Positions 35,610 to 44,306 of a DNA stretch of 64,000 bases are shown piece by piece. The first letter of the stretch is position 1; the number at the start of each line of letters is the position of its first letter. Origin of the DNA: Erythrobacter sp047872805 (GTDB lineage Bacteria; Pseudomonadota; Alphaproteobacteria; Sphingomonadales; Sphingomonadaceae); assembly GCF_047872805.1 (NCBI RefSeq), contig NZ_JBLQUK010000001.1, forward strand, positions 496,001 through 560,000, written 5' to 3'. The notes beneath the pieces were generated by a model. That model searched no databases. It had not been told where the DNA came from and worked only from the letters and a program-made list of their open reading frames with translations. The position numbers and the translations under genes are program-made.

Positions 35610-35640
35610 AAAAAGCGCCCGGGAATCCCGCGCGCTTTTT
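35610..35640 (-). terminator. hairpin with flanking T/A runs
   Basis: AAAAAGCGC and GCGCTTTTT form the outer stem and CGGGA/TCCCG the inner stem. It sits after the small leftward gene at 35683-35955 and before the Wzy gene. The A and T runs on both sides allow termination in either direction. Confidence 0.7.
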
Positions 35641-35682
35641 CTTTTGCTTACCAACAATATGCTGGTCCGATCAATCGGCGGC

Positions 35683-35955
35683 TCAGGTGCCGGGCGACTG
35701 ACCTTCGTCATTGGTGTCGGCAACGGCAACGATACCGGCAATCGCAGCAGCTGCAGCGAGCAGAGCGATCAGGATGCCCGGCGTGCCGCGCAGCTCTTCG
35801 CCTTCAGCCGAACGGGCAAGGCCAGGAGCAGAGGCGGTGCTGGTGTAAACCGGAGCACTGTCGCCTGCGCGCGTGTTGGCTTGAGCAGCGATTGGCGCAA
35901 AGGCCATGCTGGCTGCAGCCGCAGTCACCATCATACGAGACATGATTTTGATCAT
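35683..35955 (-). CDS. small exported protein with C-terminal membrane segment
   Basis: A 90-residue protein with an N-terminal signal (TAAAASMAFAPIAAQA), a Ser/Ala-rich middle and one hydrophobic segment near the C-terminus (ILIALLAAAAAIAGIVAVAD), ending DEGQSPGT. AAGG lies upstream of the ATG. I recognise a family of small alphaproteobacterial proteins of this form but not a function. It is transcribed alone, with a strong hairpin after it. Confidence 0.75.
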   Translation of the reverse strand: MIKIMSRMMVTAAAASMAFAPIAAQANTRAGDSAPVYTSTASAPGLARSAEGEELRGTPGILIALLAAAAAIAGIVAVADTNDEGQSPGT

Positions 35956-36094
35956 CGAATTAACCTTTTATTGCACCTGATTACGGGACAACCCCTACTG
36001 CAGCGCAACAAGTTTGACAACCATGGGTTACGAAAAAAGGGTAAATGAAGTCTGAGCAGAGGCAGAATTGCTCGATTCTGGCCCGCCAAGGCCG

Positions 36095-36601
36095 CTAGCC
36101 AGCGCCCCGATCCACTGTTTCGTCCCCCGAATCGCCCCGCATCCGCGAATCAGCAAGGATCACCTCATACTTCGCGATATCGCCGCCGGTTACGACCATT
36201 CCGTCATGCACCAGCCATGCATGGGCACCGAATTGGCCGCCCTTGGGATTTTCGACACCGATCTGTATCTCGCTTGCGGCACCCATTGCTGATAGCCAGT
36301 TCTGCGCCGCAATCGCCTGAACAAGGCAGTCGCTGCGCCACGGCAGCCGGTCGGACAGCCGCGGCAAGACGTAGGATATACGGGCAAGAGCAGCCTCGGC
36401 AATTGCCGGCTCAGTGGCGGAACCGGCAAGGGATTGGCGATTGCGCAGCGGGATTGCCTTTGCCTCTAGCCTTCCGAAAGCGATGCGTGCGCGAATCAGT
36501 TCGCACAGGCCGCGCGCCGAATAGCCCACCAGCCACGGGATATCTGCAAGACTTGGCCGGCTTCCCGGGTTCGGGATATGCGGTGATTGCGCCAAATTCA
36601 T
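36095..36601 (-). CDS. lasso peptide B2 protein (leader peptidase)
   Basis: About 168 residues of the lasso B2 (Transglut_core3) family, a cysteine protease that removes the leader. The catalytic pattern RSDCLVQAIAAQNWL (Cys) and GAHAWLVHDG (His, with a nearby Asp) is visible. The start is uncertain: ATG at 36601 (MNLAQSP) leaves room for a divergent promoter, whereas the longest frame begins at 36724. It is divergent from the cyclase, unlike the common A-C-B order. It acts with the PqqD-like B1 protein at 40067. Confidence 0.87.
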   Translation of the reverse strand: MNLAQSPHIPNPGSRPSLADIPWLVGYSARGLCELIRARIAFGRLEAKAIPLRNRQSLAGSATEPAIAEAALARISYVLPRLSDRLPWRSDCLVQAIAAQNWLSAMGAASEIQIGVENPKGGQFGAHAWLVHDGMVVTGGDIAKYEVILADSRMRGDSGDETVDRGAG

Positions 36602-36742
36602 GATAAGCTTAATGACCTGCGCTCTGTCGGCGCACGATGTTCGCACGCGCTGCTGACCCAATCTATTGGCATAAAGGTTCCTCTCATGCCAAGCGTCGTA
36701 ATCGCTCAGCCGATCCGCGTCCAAGTGACGGAATTTTCATAA

Positions 36743-38659
36743 GTGTCTGCAATTGGAGCAATTTTTGCCAGCGGGGGGATGCGCGCGGAGCAGCTCGAGC
36801 TTATGGCAAGTTCGCTCGCCAAAATCCCGCACGACCAATCGGCTACGTGGAACGCCGGCCCGATGGGTCTGGCCGCGGGTGTTTTGCACACCAATGCCGA
36901 ATCGCGGGAATGCGCGCAGCCTGACGTCAGCGACGATGGGCGAGTGGCCGCTGTGTTCGACGGCCACCTTCTCAATCCTGTCGAAGTGGCACTTGATCTG
37001 GCCGCAAGGGGTGTGCGCCTGCGCAGCCGCTCAGACGTGGAGATTGCCCGCCATGCCTATGAAATTTGGGGCGAGGAATGCGCGAATCGACTGCAAGGCG
37101 AATATGCGCTGATTATCGCCGATCTGCGCAAGGGGCATGTGTTTGCGGCGCGTGACCATATGGGGTTTCTGCCGCTCTATTATCTGCAGGAACCGGGACG
37201 CCTTATCATCGCGTCCGAATTTCGCACCATTGCCGCACTTAGTGGGCAGCCATTGGAGCCCGACCGGAATTATATCGCTCAGGTTATCACCAAGCGTTGG
37301 CACATGCGTGAGACAACGCCGTGGGTCGGGGTCAAGCGGCTGGTCCGCGCCCACACGTTGACCCACGATGGGCAGCGGACCCGATTGCAGCGTTATTGGA
37401 CGCCGCCCACTGACATCACCATTCGCTACAATTCCTCCGAAGAATATGCCGAACATTACCGCGAGATGTTGTTCGATTGCGTGCGCCGTTCGTCGCGGAC
37501 CGACACGCCGGTAGGGGTGGCAGTCAGCGGGGGGCTTGATAGCTCGGCGCTGTTTTGCGTGGCGGACAGCCTCGAAAGAACGGGGCAATTGCTGGCTCCG
37601 GGAATTGCCGGATATTCGCTGGCGGCAGAGGAGGGGGGCAATGCGTTTGAACTGCCCTATGCCCGCGCCGTTGCGGCCCATCTGGGGCGCGAGTTGACCG
37701 AAGTGCCGTTGTTCGATCCAGAGAATGATTGGTACACGCGGGACGCCAACTGGCACCGCGACATACCGATCCCCTCGAACGGGGCCATGATGCTCGAAAT
37801 GGAACGGCGAGCCGTGGCCGATGGCTCGCGCGTGATGATCACTGGCACCGGCGGAGACGAATGGTTGCAAGGCAACAGCCTGTATTACCGCGAATTCGTC
37901 GCCGAGTTTGATGTTGCGGGTTTCTGGCGCGCCCTTCGGCGTGACGGTGCCGCAGTGGGCTGGCCCGCGGCGCTGAAACAGGCCTTGCGACATGGCGGCG
38001 CTGAATTGATGCCCGAACCGATTCGCCGCACTTTACGCAAGCGGCTGCGCGAAAGACGGCGGCGGGGTGATCCGACCATGCAATGGCTGGTGCCGGAACT
38101 GCGCGATGCTCTGGCTCAGGCAGAGGAAGCCTACGAATCAGGCCTGCCCGAAAACGCTGTCCATTGGTCCAAGCACAATCTTGCGACATCACCATTCAAC
38201 GATCTGTCGCATTCACTGATGCGGCGCCAACGCGCCGCGATCGGGTTTGAAGCGCGTCATCCGATGCTCAGCCGGGCGTTTATCGAATTTTCCCTGCAAA
38301 CCCCCGGAGAGATCAAACGTCAGGGCAATGTCGCGAAGGCTTTGCACCGGCAGGCGATGGCAGGCCTGCTGCCTCAGGTTATCCTTGATCGCAGCACCAA
38401 GGCTAACTTCACCAATACAAAAATCGATTCGCAATTTGCCGATTATGTCCGCGCAAATGCACGCGAGCAGCTGTCGGGAATTTGCGATTTCAGTGCGTTG
38501 GAGGCACTTCTCAAGGTCGATTTCACCGCGCCAGAGGGCGATTATTGGGCATGGGAAATTTGGGGCCTTTACGCATCCGCAGCATTTTTGTATCAGTATA
38601 ACTGCTTAACCGAGATTAACCCTGCCACTGGGGTGCAACAGGACAGGATCCAACAATGA
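36743..38659 (+). CDS. lasso peptide cyclase (asparagine-synthase-like, C protein)
   Basis: A 638-residue asparagine-synthase homologue. The N-terminus (MSAIGAIFASG) lacks the catalytic Cys2 of glutaminase domains. The synthetase domain has the ATP pyrophosphatase loop VAVSGGLDSSALF near residue 258 and TGTGGDEWLQGN. In lasso pathways this protein adenylates the Asp/Glu side chain and closes the ring on Gly1. It begins with GTG and ends in a four-base ATGA overlap with the precursor gene, so cyclase and precursor are coupled. Confidence 0.93.
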   Translation: MSAIGAIFASGGMRAEQLELMASSLAKIPHDQSATWNAGPMGLAAGVLHTNAESRECAQPDVSDDGRVAAVFDGHLLNPVEVALDLAARGVRLRSRSDVEIARHAYEIWGEECANRLQGEYALIIADLRKGHVFAARDHMGFLPLYYLQEPGRLIIASEFRTIAALSGQPLEPDRNYIAQVITKRWHMRETTPWVGVKRLVRAHTLTHDGQRTRLQRYWTPPTDITIRYNSSEEYAEHYREMLFDCVRRSSRTDTPVGVAVSGGLDSSALFCVADSLERTGQLLAPGIAGYSLAAEEGGNAFELPYARAVAAHLGRELTEVPLFDPENDWYTRDANWHRDIPIPSNGAMMLEMERRAVADGSRVMITGTGGDEWLQGNSLYYREFVAEFDVAGFWRALRRDGAAVGWPAALKQALRHGGAELMPEPIRRTLRKRLRERRRRGDPTMQWLVPELRDALAQAEEAYESGLPENAVHWSKHNLATSPFNDLSHSLMRRQRAAIGFEARHPMLSRAFIEFSLQTPGEIKRQGNVAKALHRQAMAGLLPQVILDRSTKANFTNTKIDSQFADYVRANAREQLSGICDFSALEALLKVDFTAPEGDYWAWEIWGLYASAAFLYQYNCLTEINPATGVQQDRIQQ

Positions 38660-38784
38660 TCAAGACGATTGAAAAAGCGAAGTACGAAGCTCCGAAACTC
38701 ACGGTTTTCGGTTCTGTTCGTAACCTGACCGGCGGCAGCGGCACACGTTTCCGCGATGGCGCAGTGGCCGATTCGCGCTTCTAA
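38656..38784 (+). CDS. lasso peptide precursor (A protein)
   Basis: A 42-residue precursor too short for ordinary gene finding. Leader: MIKTIEKAKYEAPKLTVFGS then VRNLTG, with the lasso recognition pattern YxxP, L, G and the LT pair; Thr25 is at the -2 position. Predicted core: GSGTRFRDGAVADSRF, with Gly1 and Asp8, giving an 8-residue ring and an 8-residue loop-tail. AGGATC lies upstream of the ATG, which overlaps the cyclase stop. An internal Ser14 and Ser2/Thr4 are the only phosphorylatable residues. Confidence 0.9.
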   Translation: MIKTIEKAKYEAPKLTVFGSVRNLTGGSGTRFRDGAVADSRF

Positions 38785-38826
38785 TCTAGCGGTCCGTTGC
38801 GGGCCGTTGGTTTAAGGCAAACATCA

Positions 38827-38856
38827 GGCACTCCGATCGGAGTGCCTTTTGTTTTG
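38827..38856 (+). terminator. intrinsic terminator after the precursor gene
   Basis: GGCACTCCGATCGGAGTGCC is a perfect 20-base palindrome followed by TTTTGTTTT. It lies 42 bases after the precursor stop. It should end or attenuate cyclase-precursor transcription before the kinase gene. Confidence 0.9.
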
Positions 38857-39160
38857 TGCGCAAGATATTTTAATCATTGGCTTTTCCGCATGTTGCTGGT
38901 TGTGACCGCCGGGTCTCGGACAGCATTTGGCAGATTTGCCAGACGTGCTGACCTTTGGTCAGCCTTTCATTGCAAGCCAGTTCCCGCAGGCGGCGAAGGC
39001 GGCGCCTCTGGTGGTTCAATACGGGCTCGACCTGCAAGCCGGGTTGCCGGCGGCTGGCACTTGATTCCGGCGTTTCGCGATTTGCAGCAACGATCGCAAA
39101 ATCGCGCGAATCACAAGGCTTTGGCGAATCGACTTCGCCAGTTCTAGGGGCAAGACCGCA
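38857..39160. other. intergenic region with no convincing gene
   Basis: About 300 bases between the terminator and the HPr-kinase-like gene. A rightward frame at 38797-39147 has no recognisable domain and no ribosome site, so I do not call it. It should hold the promoter for the kinase and B1 genes. I looked for a second precursor and saw none. Confidence 0.5.
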
Positions 39161-40033
39161 ATGGATTGGAAACCCGCCGCCCGCCGCCCGCAGGAACGCC
39201 TGTCATCGCAGCCCTATGATCGCTGGATCTCCCCCGAAGGCCAATGTCAGGCCGAATTTCACAGAATGGTCGGCGGTTTCCTGATCCGTTTTCCCGGCCA
39301 AGGCGATTTCCTGCTAAGTCCGGAAGCTAACGCAGTTGAGTTTACCGTTACCGGCTGGCCCGCCCCTGACTGCGACGATCGGACGATCATCAATCTGTAT
39401 CACAATGCGATCCAGCCCATATTGGGAAACCATTTGGGCGGACTCTATCTGCATGGCAGCGCGGTCAGACTGGATGGGGCGGCGCGCGACGGTGCAGCAG
39501 GGGCCGTCGCGTTTCTTGGCCTGTCACGAGGCGGCAAGACAACTTTGGCTGGTTCCTTCGCGCGTGAAGGGCAGCCGTTCCTGACCGAAGATGTCATCGA
39601 CCTCAGGTTCGATAGCGGGCGTTATTGGGTGCAGCCCAAGCGATCAAAGCTGCGGCTGTTCGCGGACAGCGCGCGCTATTTGCTGGGCGAGAATGCACGC
39701 GTTGAAGATGAAAATTTGAAACAGGATGTTGAGGCGGGCGGTGCATTGCCGTTTGCCGAAAATCCGGCACCGCTGAGCCAGATCTATATCCTTGGAACCG
39801 ATCACCGCGCGCCCTTGTCGATCCGGCAATGTTCGCTGCAAGAGGCCGTCAGCATGTTGATGCCGCATGCCTTCATCCTTGATGTCGAAGACAAGGCGCG
39901 GCTGCGCGGTCACTTTGCGAGAATAGCTGACCTGTCGCAGGACATACGCTGCTACACGCTTGACTTTACGCGTGACTACGGGGAACTGCCTAGGGTTCGG
40001 GGCGCAATTTTGGGGAATGTTCAGGGCATTTGA
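39161..40033 (+). CDS. HPr-kinase-like protein of the lasso cluster
   Basis: A 290-residue HPr kinase/phosphatase-related protein. The P-loop is FLGLSRGGKTTLAGSFA near residue 115, preceded by LYLHGSAVRLDG and followed by GQPFLTEDVIDLRF. In some lasso clusters (the paeninodin type) such kinases phosphorylate the precursor. The ATG follows AGGGGCAAG. It is followed 34 bases later by the PqqD-like gene. The substrate here is not certain because the predicted core does not end in Ser. Confidence 0.85.
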   Translation: MDWKPAARRPQERLSSQPYDRWISPEGQCQAEFHRMVGGFLIRFPGQGDFLLSPEANAVEFTVTGWPAPDCDDRTIINLYHNAIQPILGNHLGGLYLHGSAVRLDGAARDGAAGAVAFLGLSRGGKTTLAGSFAREGQPFLTEDVIDLRFDSGRYWVQPKRSKLRLFADSARYLLGENARVEDENLKQDVEAGGALPFAENPAPLSQIYILGTDHRAPLSIRQCSLQEAVSMLMPHAFILDVEDKARLRGHFARIADLSQDIRCYTLDFTRDYGELPRVRGAILGNVQGI

Positions 40034-40066
40034 TGCCTTGAGCTTGGGGGAAGCACAGAGCGGCTT

Positions 40067-40345
40067 ATGCAGCTGAGTGATCGGTTTAGCGTTTCGAACG
40101 ACGTTGTGGCGCGCGAGGTGGGCGGCGAGATGGTTCTGCTCGATCTGTCGAGCGGCCAGTATTTCGGGCTCGACAGCGTTGGCGGGCGGATATGGGAACT
40201 GCTCAGCGAGCGGCCCCATGAAATCAAGGAATTGTGCGACATTATCGAAGCCGAATTCGACGCACCGCGTGACCGGATCGAAGCGGATTTGCTGAAGCTG
40301 GCAAGGCAATTGCAGGATCAGGAATTGATCGCTGCCGCCGCATAA
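40067..40345 (+). CDS. PqqD-like lasso B1 protein (leader recognition)
   Basis: A 92-residue PqqD-family protein: SNDVVAREVGGEMVLLDLSSGQYFGLDSVGGRIWELL, then a helical C-terminus (LCDIIEAEFDAPRDRIEADLLKLARQL). This small fold binds the leader and presents it to the B2 peptidase and other tailoring enzymes. It is the split partner of the B2 protein about 3.5 kb away. The exporter gene converges from the other side, ten bases away. Confidence 0.92.
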   Translation: MQLSDRFSVSNDVVAREVGGEMVLLDLSSGQYFGLDSVGGRIWELLSERPHEIKELCDIIEAEFDAPRDRIEADLLKLARQLQDQELIAAAA

Positions 40346-40354
40346 CACCCGCCG

Positions 40355-42031
40355 CTACGCCTGATTGTCTGCTTCCAACACCGCGCCTCCGGGCACGATT
40401 TTCAGCACCCTGTCGGCCAAAGCAAGGCTCGCCGGGCGATGCGTGATGATGATGACGGTGCGCCCTTTCAGCGAATCCACGCAGGCTTCGACAAAGGCCG
40501 CCTCGCTGGTCAGATCATACATGCTTGTCGCTTCGTCGAGGATATAGATCGGCGGGTCGCGGAACAGTGCCCGCGCCAGCGCGATGCGTTGCCGCTGCCC
40601 GCCTGACAGGCGGATGCCATTGTCGCCAATCGCTGTTTCAAAGCCATCGGGCAAGGCGGAGATGAAATCCCAGGCCTGTGCCAGCCGCGCGGCCTTCTCG
40701 ACCGCTGACTGGCGGTTTTCGACGGGCTGACCAAATGCAATATTGTCGCCAATCGTGCCGTTGAACAGCAATGCGCGCTGCGGAACGTAGCCAAATTGCC
40801 GTCGCAGGTCCTGAATCTGAATTTCCGAGGTGTCGATCCCATCGAGCGTGATGAACCCGGCATCGCTCTGATAAAAACGCAGCAGGAGCCGGACGAGCGT
40901 CGATTTGCCCACTCCGTTTTCACCGGTCAACGCGACGATTTCGCCCGGCGCTATCTCAAGGTCGAACCCGGTGAACACCGGCGCTCTGCCGGGGTAGCTG
41001 AAAGACAGTTGTTTGAACGCGATACCGCCTTTCGCCCGTCCCAGCCTGAGCCCTTGCGCATGGCCCGGTTCAGGTGCGAGCGCGAGGACATCCTCCAACC
41101 GTGCAAGCGTGCCGCGCGCCATCTGATAGGCGCCGTACATATTGGCGAGCGCTCCGGCAGGCCGGGTCAGCAGCGCGGCGTAGAGCAGGAAGGCAAACAG
41201 TTCCGCAGACGATCCGCGCTCTGCCAGCATTTGCTCGCTGCCTCCCATCAGCACGGCGATTGCCGCCAGCGCCGCAAGCAGCGCCATGACCGGGCCGACA
41301 AACGCGCTCAGCTGCGCCTGTTTGACCGCCAGCGCCCGCGAATTTTCCGCAGCAGCGGCAAATTCGGCGCGGTGATGTTCCTCGGTTGCAAAGGCTTTGA
41401 TCGCGGGCAGCATTTCCAGATCGCGCTCTGCAATTGCGATCAGTTCAACTTCGGCCGCGCGGACTTTACCCGAAACTTCGCGCAGGCGGCGACCGGCGAG
41501 TTTCATCATCAGGATGAACAAGGGAATGAGCACTGGCACAATCAAAGCCATCCCCGGATCAATCCAGAACAGCACCACAATCGCGCCTGCCGCGGTCAGA
41601 ACCATCGCCGGCGCGTTGGCGATTGTATTGGCGAGAAAGTCGCTCAAATTTCCGACTTCGTAAGAGGTGAGCGCCAGCATATCTCCCCGGCGCGCGGCGT
41701 CATGAAAGCCAAGCTGCATCATTTGCACATGGTTGTAGATCCGCTTTCGCAATTCGGTGAGGATCGCGGTTGACGCGCGTTCTGACAGGATGGCCGCTGC
41801 GATATTGAGCACGGTGAGCAGCGCCAGCGCTGTCACCAGCAAGGCCAGCGTTTGCGAGAGGTCAAACTCAGAGCCTGCGGCGGTTCCGCCTGCCACCACG
41901 CCGCCCAACACCTGCGCCGCCAGCCAGGGCACCGCCAGCGTCGCAGCGGAGCTCAGCACCGTGAGCGCGCAAATCAGCGCCAATTGCCAGCGGAATCGCT
42001 GCGCCCATTCCATCCAGAACCGCACGCTCAT
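40355..42031 (-). CDS. ABC exporter of the lasso cluster (D protein)
   Basis: A 558-residue ABC half-transporter. Six hydrophobic segments fill the N-terminal 300 residues, followed by a nucleotide-binding domain with Walker A GENGVGKSTL, signature LSGGQRQ, Walker B IYILDEATS and the H-loop ITHRP. It should export the mature lasso peptide and give immunity. No peptidase domain is present. Its start overlaps the nucleotidyltransferase gene by four bases, so the two are cotranscribed leftward. Confidence 0.93.
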   Translation of the reverse strand: MSVRFWMEWAQRFRWQLALICALTVLSSAATLAVPWLAAQVLGGVVAGGTAAGSEFDLSQTLALLVTALALLTVLNIAAAILSERASTAILTELRKRIYNHVQMMQLGFHDAARRGDMLALTSYEVGNLSDFLANTIANAPAMVLTAAGAIVVLFWIDPGMALIVPVLIPLFILMMKLAGRRLREVSGKVRAAEVELIAIAERDLEMLPAIKAFATEEHHRAEFAAAAENSRALAVKQAQLSAFVGPVMALLAALAAIAVLMGGSEQMLAERGSSAELFAFLLYAALLTRPAGALANMYGAYQMARGTLARLEDVLALAPEPGHAQGLRLGRAKGGIAFKQLSFSYPGRAPVFTGFDLEIAPGEIVALTGENGVGKSTLVRLLLRFYQSDAGFITLDGIDTSEIQIQDLRRQFGYVPQRALLFNGTIGDNIAFGQPVENRQSAVEKAARLAQAWDFISALPDGFETAIGDNGIRLSGGQRQRIALARALFRDPPIYILDEATSMYDLTSEAAFVEACVDSLKGRTVIIITHRPASLALADRVLKIVPGGAVLEADNQA

Positions 42032-43185
42032 TGCGCAGGCCCCTGGCGCAGCGCGCGTCTTGCGGTATCAACCAAGAGCCGCGCCTGCAGCAACAGGGTC
42101 GGCCAGCGTCGCGCTTGCGGATATTTCTCAATCAGATGGCTGCGCGGGGGGAAGGCGCGCGCCGCGACCAGGCGCAATTTCCCGATCAGTCCCTGCGTGC
42201 TGCGCAGGTCGATGCGAAACTGGGCGAGCGAGTCGGGATTGGAGAAATAGGCTTTGAGGTCAGGCCTCATCGGCGCGCGGTCGAGCTGCGCCAGAACCTC
42301 CGCCGGGATTGGCGTGCCGAGATCATCCCGCGCCCCGCGCAGCGCTTCGGCGACCAATTCGCCCACCCCTTCTCGCGCGCAATGCGCGGTCAGCCGCTGC
42401 CAATCGGTTTCGTCCATGCTGCGCACCAGCAGACCGAAATCGACCGACCAGATCAGCCGCCGCGGGCTCATCAATCGGCCTTTTTCCGATTCGTAGCCAT
42501 GCTGAGCGTGCCATTTCTGATTGATCGTGCCGTGCAGGATCATGGTCGCGCTATCCGGGCGAAAGGCGGCTTCGCCAAATCGCGGCATCGCCACTTTACG
42601 GGCGAAGAATTGCTCCATCGGCAGCACATGGTGCAGCACCGGACGGTCCGACGGCTCCCAATGCAAATCGACCGAATGGACAAAGAATCCCGCCGCATCG
42701 TGCAGCCAGCCTTCCTGATGATAGAGACCGTGTGGATCATCCCGGCGATACCAGCCAAGCCGGGTAAGGATTGCCCGTGCGGCCTCTCGGTGTGCCGGTT
42801 CGACCAGCAGATCACTGTCACCGCGCCGCCGCGCCGCTGGCTCATCGTAAAAGGCATAGGCCAGCGCTGTGCCCTTCATCATGACGGCGTCGATTCCGGT
42901 GGCCGCGAGCGCGCTCACAAGCGCGCGAACGCAATCGCGGTGGGTCGTCTCCCATAAAGCGATCAGCCGCGCTTCTTCGGCAATTCGCGCAAGCAGCGGC
43001 GGCGGCCAATTGTCCAGCTGGTCAGCGCAGATGTGCAGGACAAACGGTATCCCGTGATATTCAATCCTTGCCCAGACGGCAGGCCAGTCAATTTCGGGCG
43101 ATAGCGACCAATCCGCGGCCTTTCCGCCATGCAGATTGCGCAATGTAGCGGCCAGAAATCGGTCAACTGACGACGGGTCGATCAT
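42028..43185 (-). CDS. nucleotidyltransferase-family protein of the lasso cluster
   Basis: A 385-residue member of the nucleotidyltransferase-like family often found in lasso and other RiPP clusters. The core motif is MKGTALAYAFYDEPAARRRGDSDLLV, with Gly-Ser/Thr and two acidic residues of a nucleotidyltransferase site. Its role is not established; it may modify the precursor or a partner. It is first in the leftward unit with the exporter. The ATG at 43185 has no strong ribosome site visible. Confidence 0.82.
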   Translation of the reverse strand: MIDPSSVDRFLAATLRNLHGGKAADWSLSPEIDWPAVWARIEYHGIPFVLHICADQLDNWPPPLLARIAEEARLIALWETTHRDCVRALVSALAATGIDAVMMKGTALAYAFYDEPAARRRGDSDLLVEPAHREAARAILTRLGWYRRDDPHGLYHQEGWLHDAAGFFVHSVDLHWEPSDRPVLHHVLPMEQFFARKVAMPRFGEAAFRPDSATMILHGTINQKWHAQHGYESEKGRLMSPRRLIWSVDFGLLVRSMDETDWQRLTAHCAREGVGELVAEALRGARDDLGTPIPAEVLAQLDRAPMRPDLKAYFSNPDSLAQFRIDLRSTQGLIGKLRLVAARAFPPRSHLIEKYPQARRWPTLLLQARLLVDTARRALRQGPAQ

Positions 43186-43415
43186 GTGCTATGCCGTGGC
43201 TGATCCGGAGCTTTGTGGCGATAAATTTCTGCGATTTCCTGCGCAAAGCGCTTGGTTTCGTGTCGTAATGGGCCAAATCCGGCGCTTTGGCCAGAGCACT
43301 GGCGCTGTGCCCCTTTCGGGCAGACATTAGGTGTTGACCACTAGGGGCCATGCTGCAATGCGAAGCGCGGTTTTTCGGGGCGTTTGCCCGGAGTAGATTC
43401 AAGAGGCGGGGATCA

Positions 43416-44306
43416 GTGGCCAAACCACGCAAAGGCATCATTCTCGCAGGGGGTTCGGGCACCCGGCTCTATCCGCTGACCCGGGGCGTGTCGAAACAGC
43501 TGATGCCGATTTTCGACAAGCCAATGATCTATTACCCGCTCAGCACGCTGATGCTGGCCGGTATCCGCGACATTCTGATCATCACCACGCCCGAAGACGC
43601 GGACCAATTTGGGCGCGTGCTGGGCGATGGTTCGGATTTCGGGGTCAGCCTGTCCTATGCACAACAGCCAAAGCCCGAAGGTCTGGCGCAGGCGTTTCAC
43701 ATTGGTGCCGATTTCGTGCGCGGCGGGCCAAGCGCGCTGATCTTGGGCGACAATATTTTCTATGGTCACGGACTGCCCGATCTGTTGCAAAGCGCCAATG
43801 CGCGCGAACAGGGATCGACCGTGTTTGCATATCGGGTGAATGACCCGCAGGCTTTCGGCGTGGTCGAATTCGATGACGCCGGAAAGGCAATTTCGATTGA
43901 GGAAAAGCCCAAGGCCCCCAAATCGAACTACGCCGTAACCGGCCTGTATTTCTACGATGAAACTGTGGCAGACCGCGCACGTGATCTCGCGCCATCGGCG
44001 CGCGGCGAGCTGGAAATTACCGATCTCAATCGGCTCTATCTGGACGATGGCACGATGTCGGTGGAAATTATGGGGCGCGGTTTTGCGTGGCTTGATACCG
44101 GCACCCATGCGTCTCTGCTTGATGCGGCGACCTATGTACGGATCACCGAGGAACGTCAGGGCCTCAAGATCGCCTGCCCCGAAGAAATCGCATTTCGTCA
44201 GGGCTTTATCACCGCAGATCGTTTGCGGGAAATTGCCGAGCCACTGCGCAAATCCGGCTATGGCGAATATCTGCTCAGCCTGCTCGAACGACCGGTGTTG
44301 ACGTGA
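43416..44306 (+). CDS. rfbA: glucose-1-phosphate thymidylyltransferase RfbA
   Basis: A 296-residue nucleotidyltransferase: GIILAGGSGTRLYPLTRGVSKQLMPIFDKPMIYYPLS is the substrate and nucleotide motif, with ALILGDNIFYGHGL and GTHASLLDA. It makes dTDP-glucose from dTTP and glucose-1-phosphate. The GTG at 43416 follows GGCGGGG; earlier starts (43350) precede no good site. It opens the rhamnose operon rfbA-C-D-B. Confidence 0.95.
   Translation: MAKPRKGIILAGGSGTRLYPLTRGVSKQLMPIFDKPMIYYPLSTLMLAGIRDILIITTPEDADQFGRVLGDGSDFGVSLSYAQQPKPEGLAQAFHIGADFVRGGPSALILGDNIFYGHGLPDLLQSANAREQGSTVFAYRVNDPQAFGVVEFDDAGKAISIEEKPKAPKSNYAVTGLYFYDETVADRARDLAPSARGELEITDLNRLYLDDGTMSVEIMGRGFAWLDTGTHASLLDAATYVRITEERQGLKIACPEEIAFRQGFITADRLREIAEPLRKSGYGEYLLSLLERPVLT

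Noticed and set aside
36602..36724. Longer N-terminus of the B2 peptidase
   Set aside because: It would leave only 18 bases to the divergent cyclase start and no promoter for either gene.
38734..38784. Core starting at Ser28 with a 7-residue ring
   Set aside because: The leader Thr would then be at -3, whereas -2 is the rule; Gly1 with Asp8 fits better.
38797..39147. Possible small gene or second lasso precursor
   Set aside because: No domain or leader pattern, no ribosome site, and the terminator lies in its first part.
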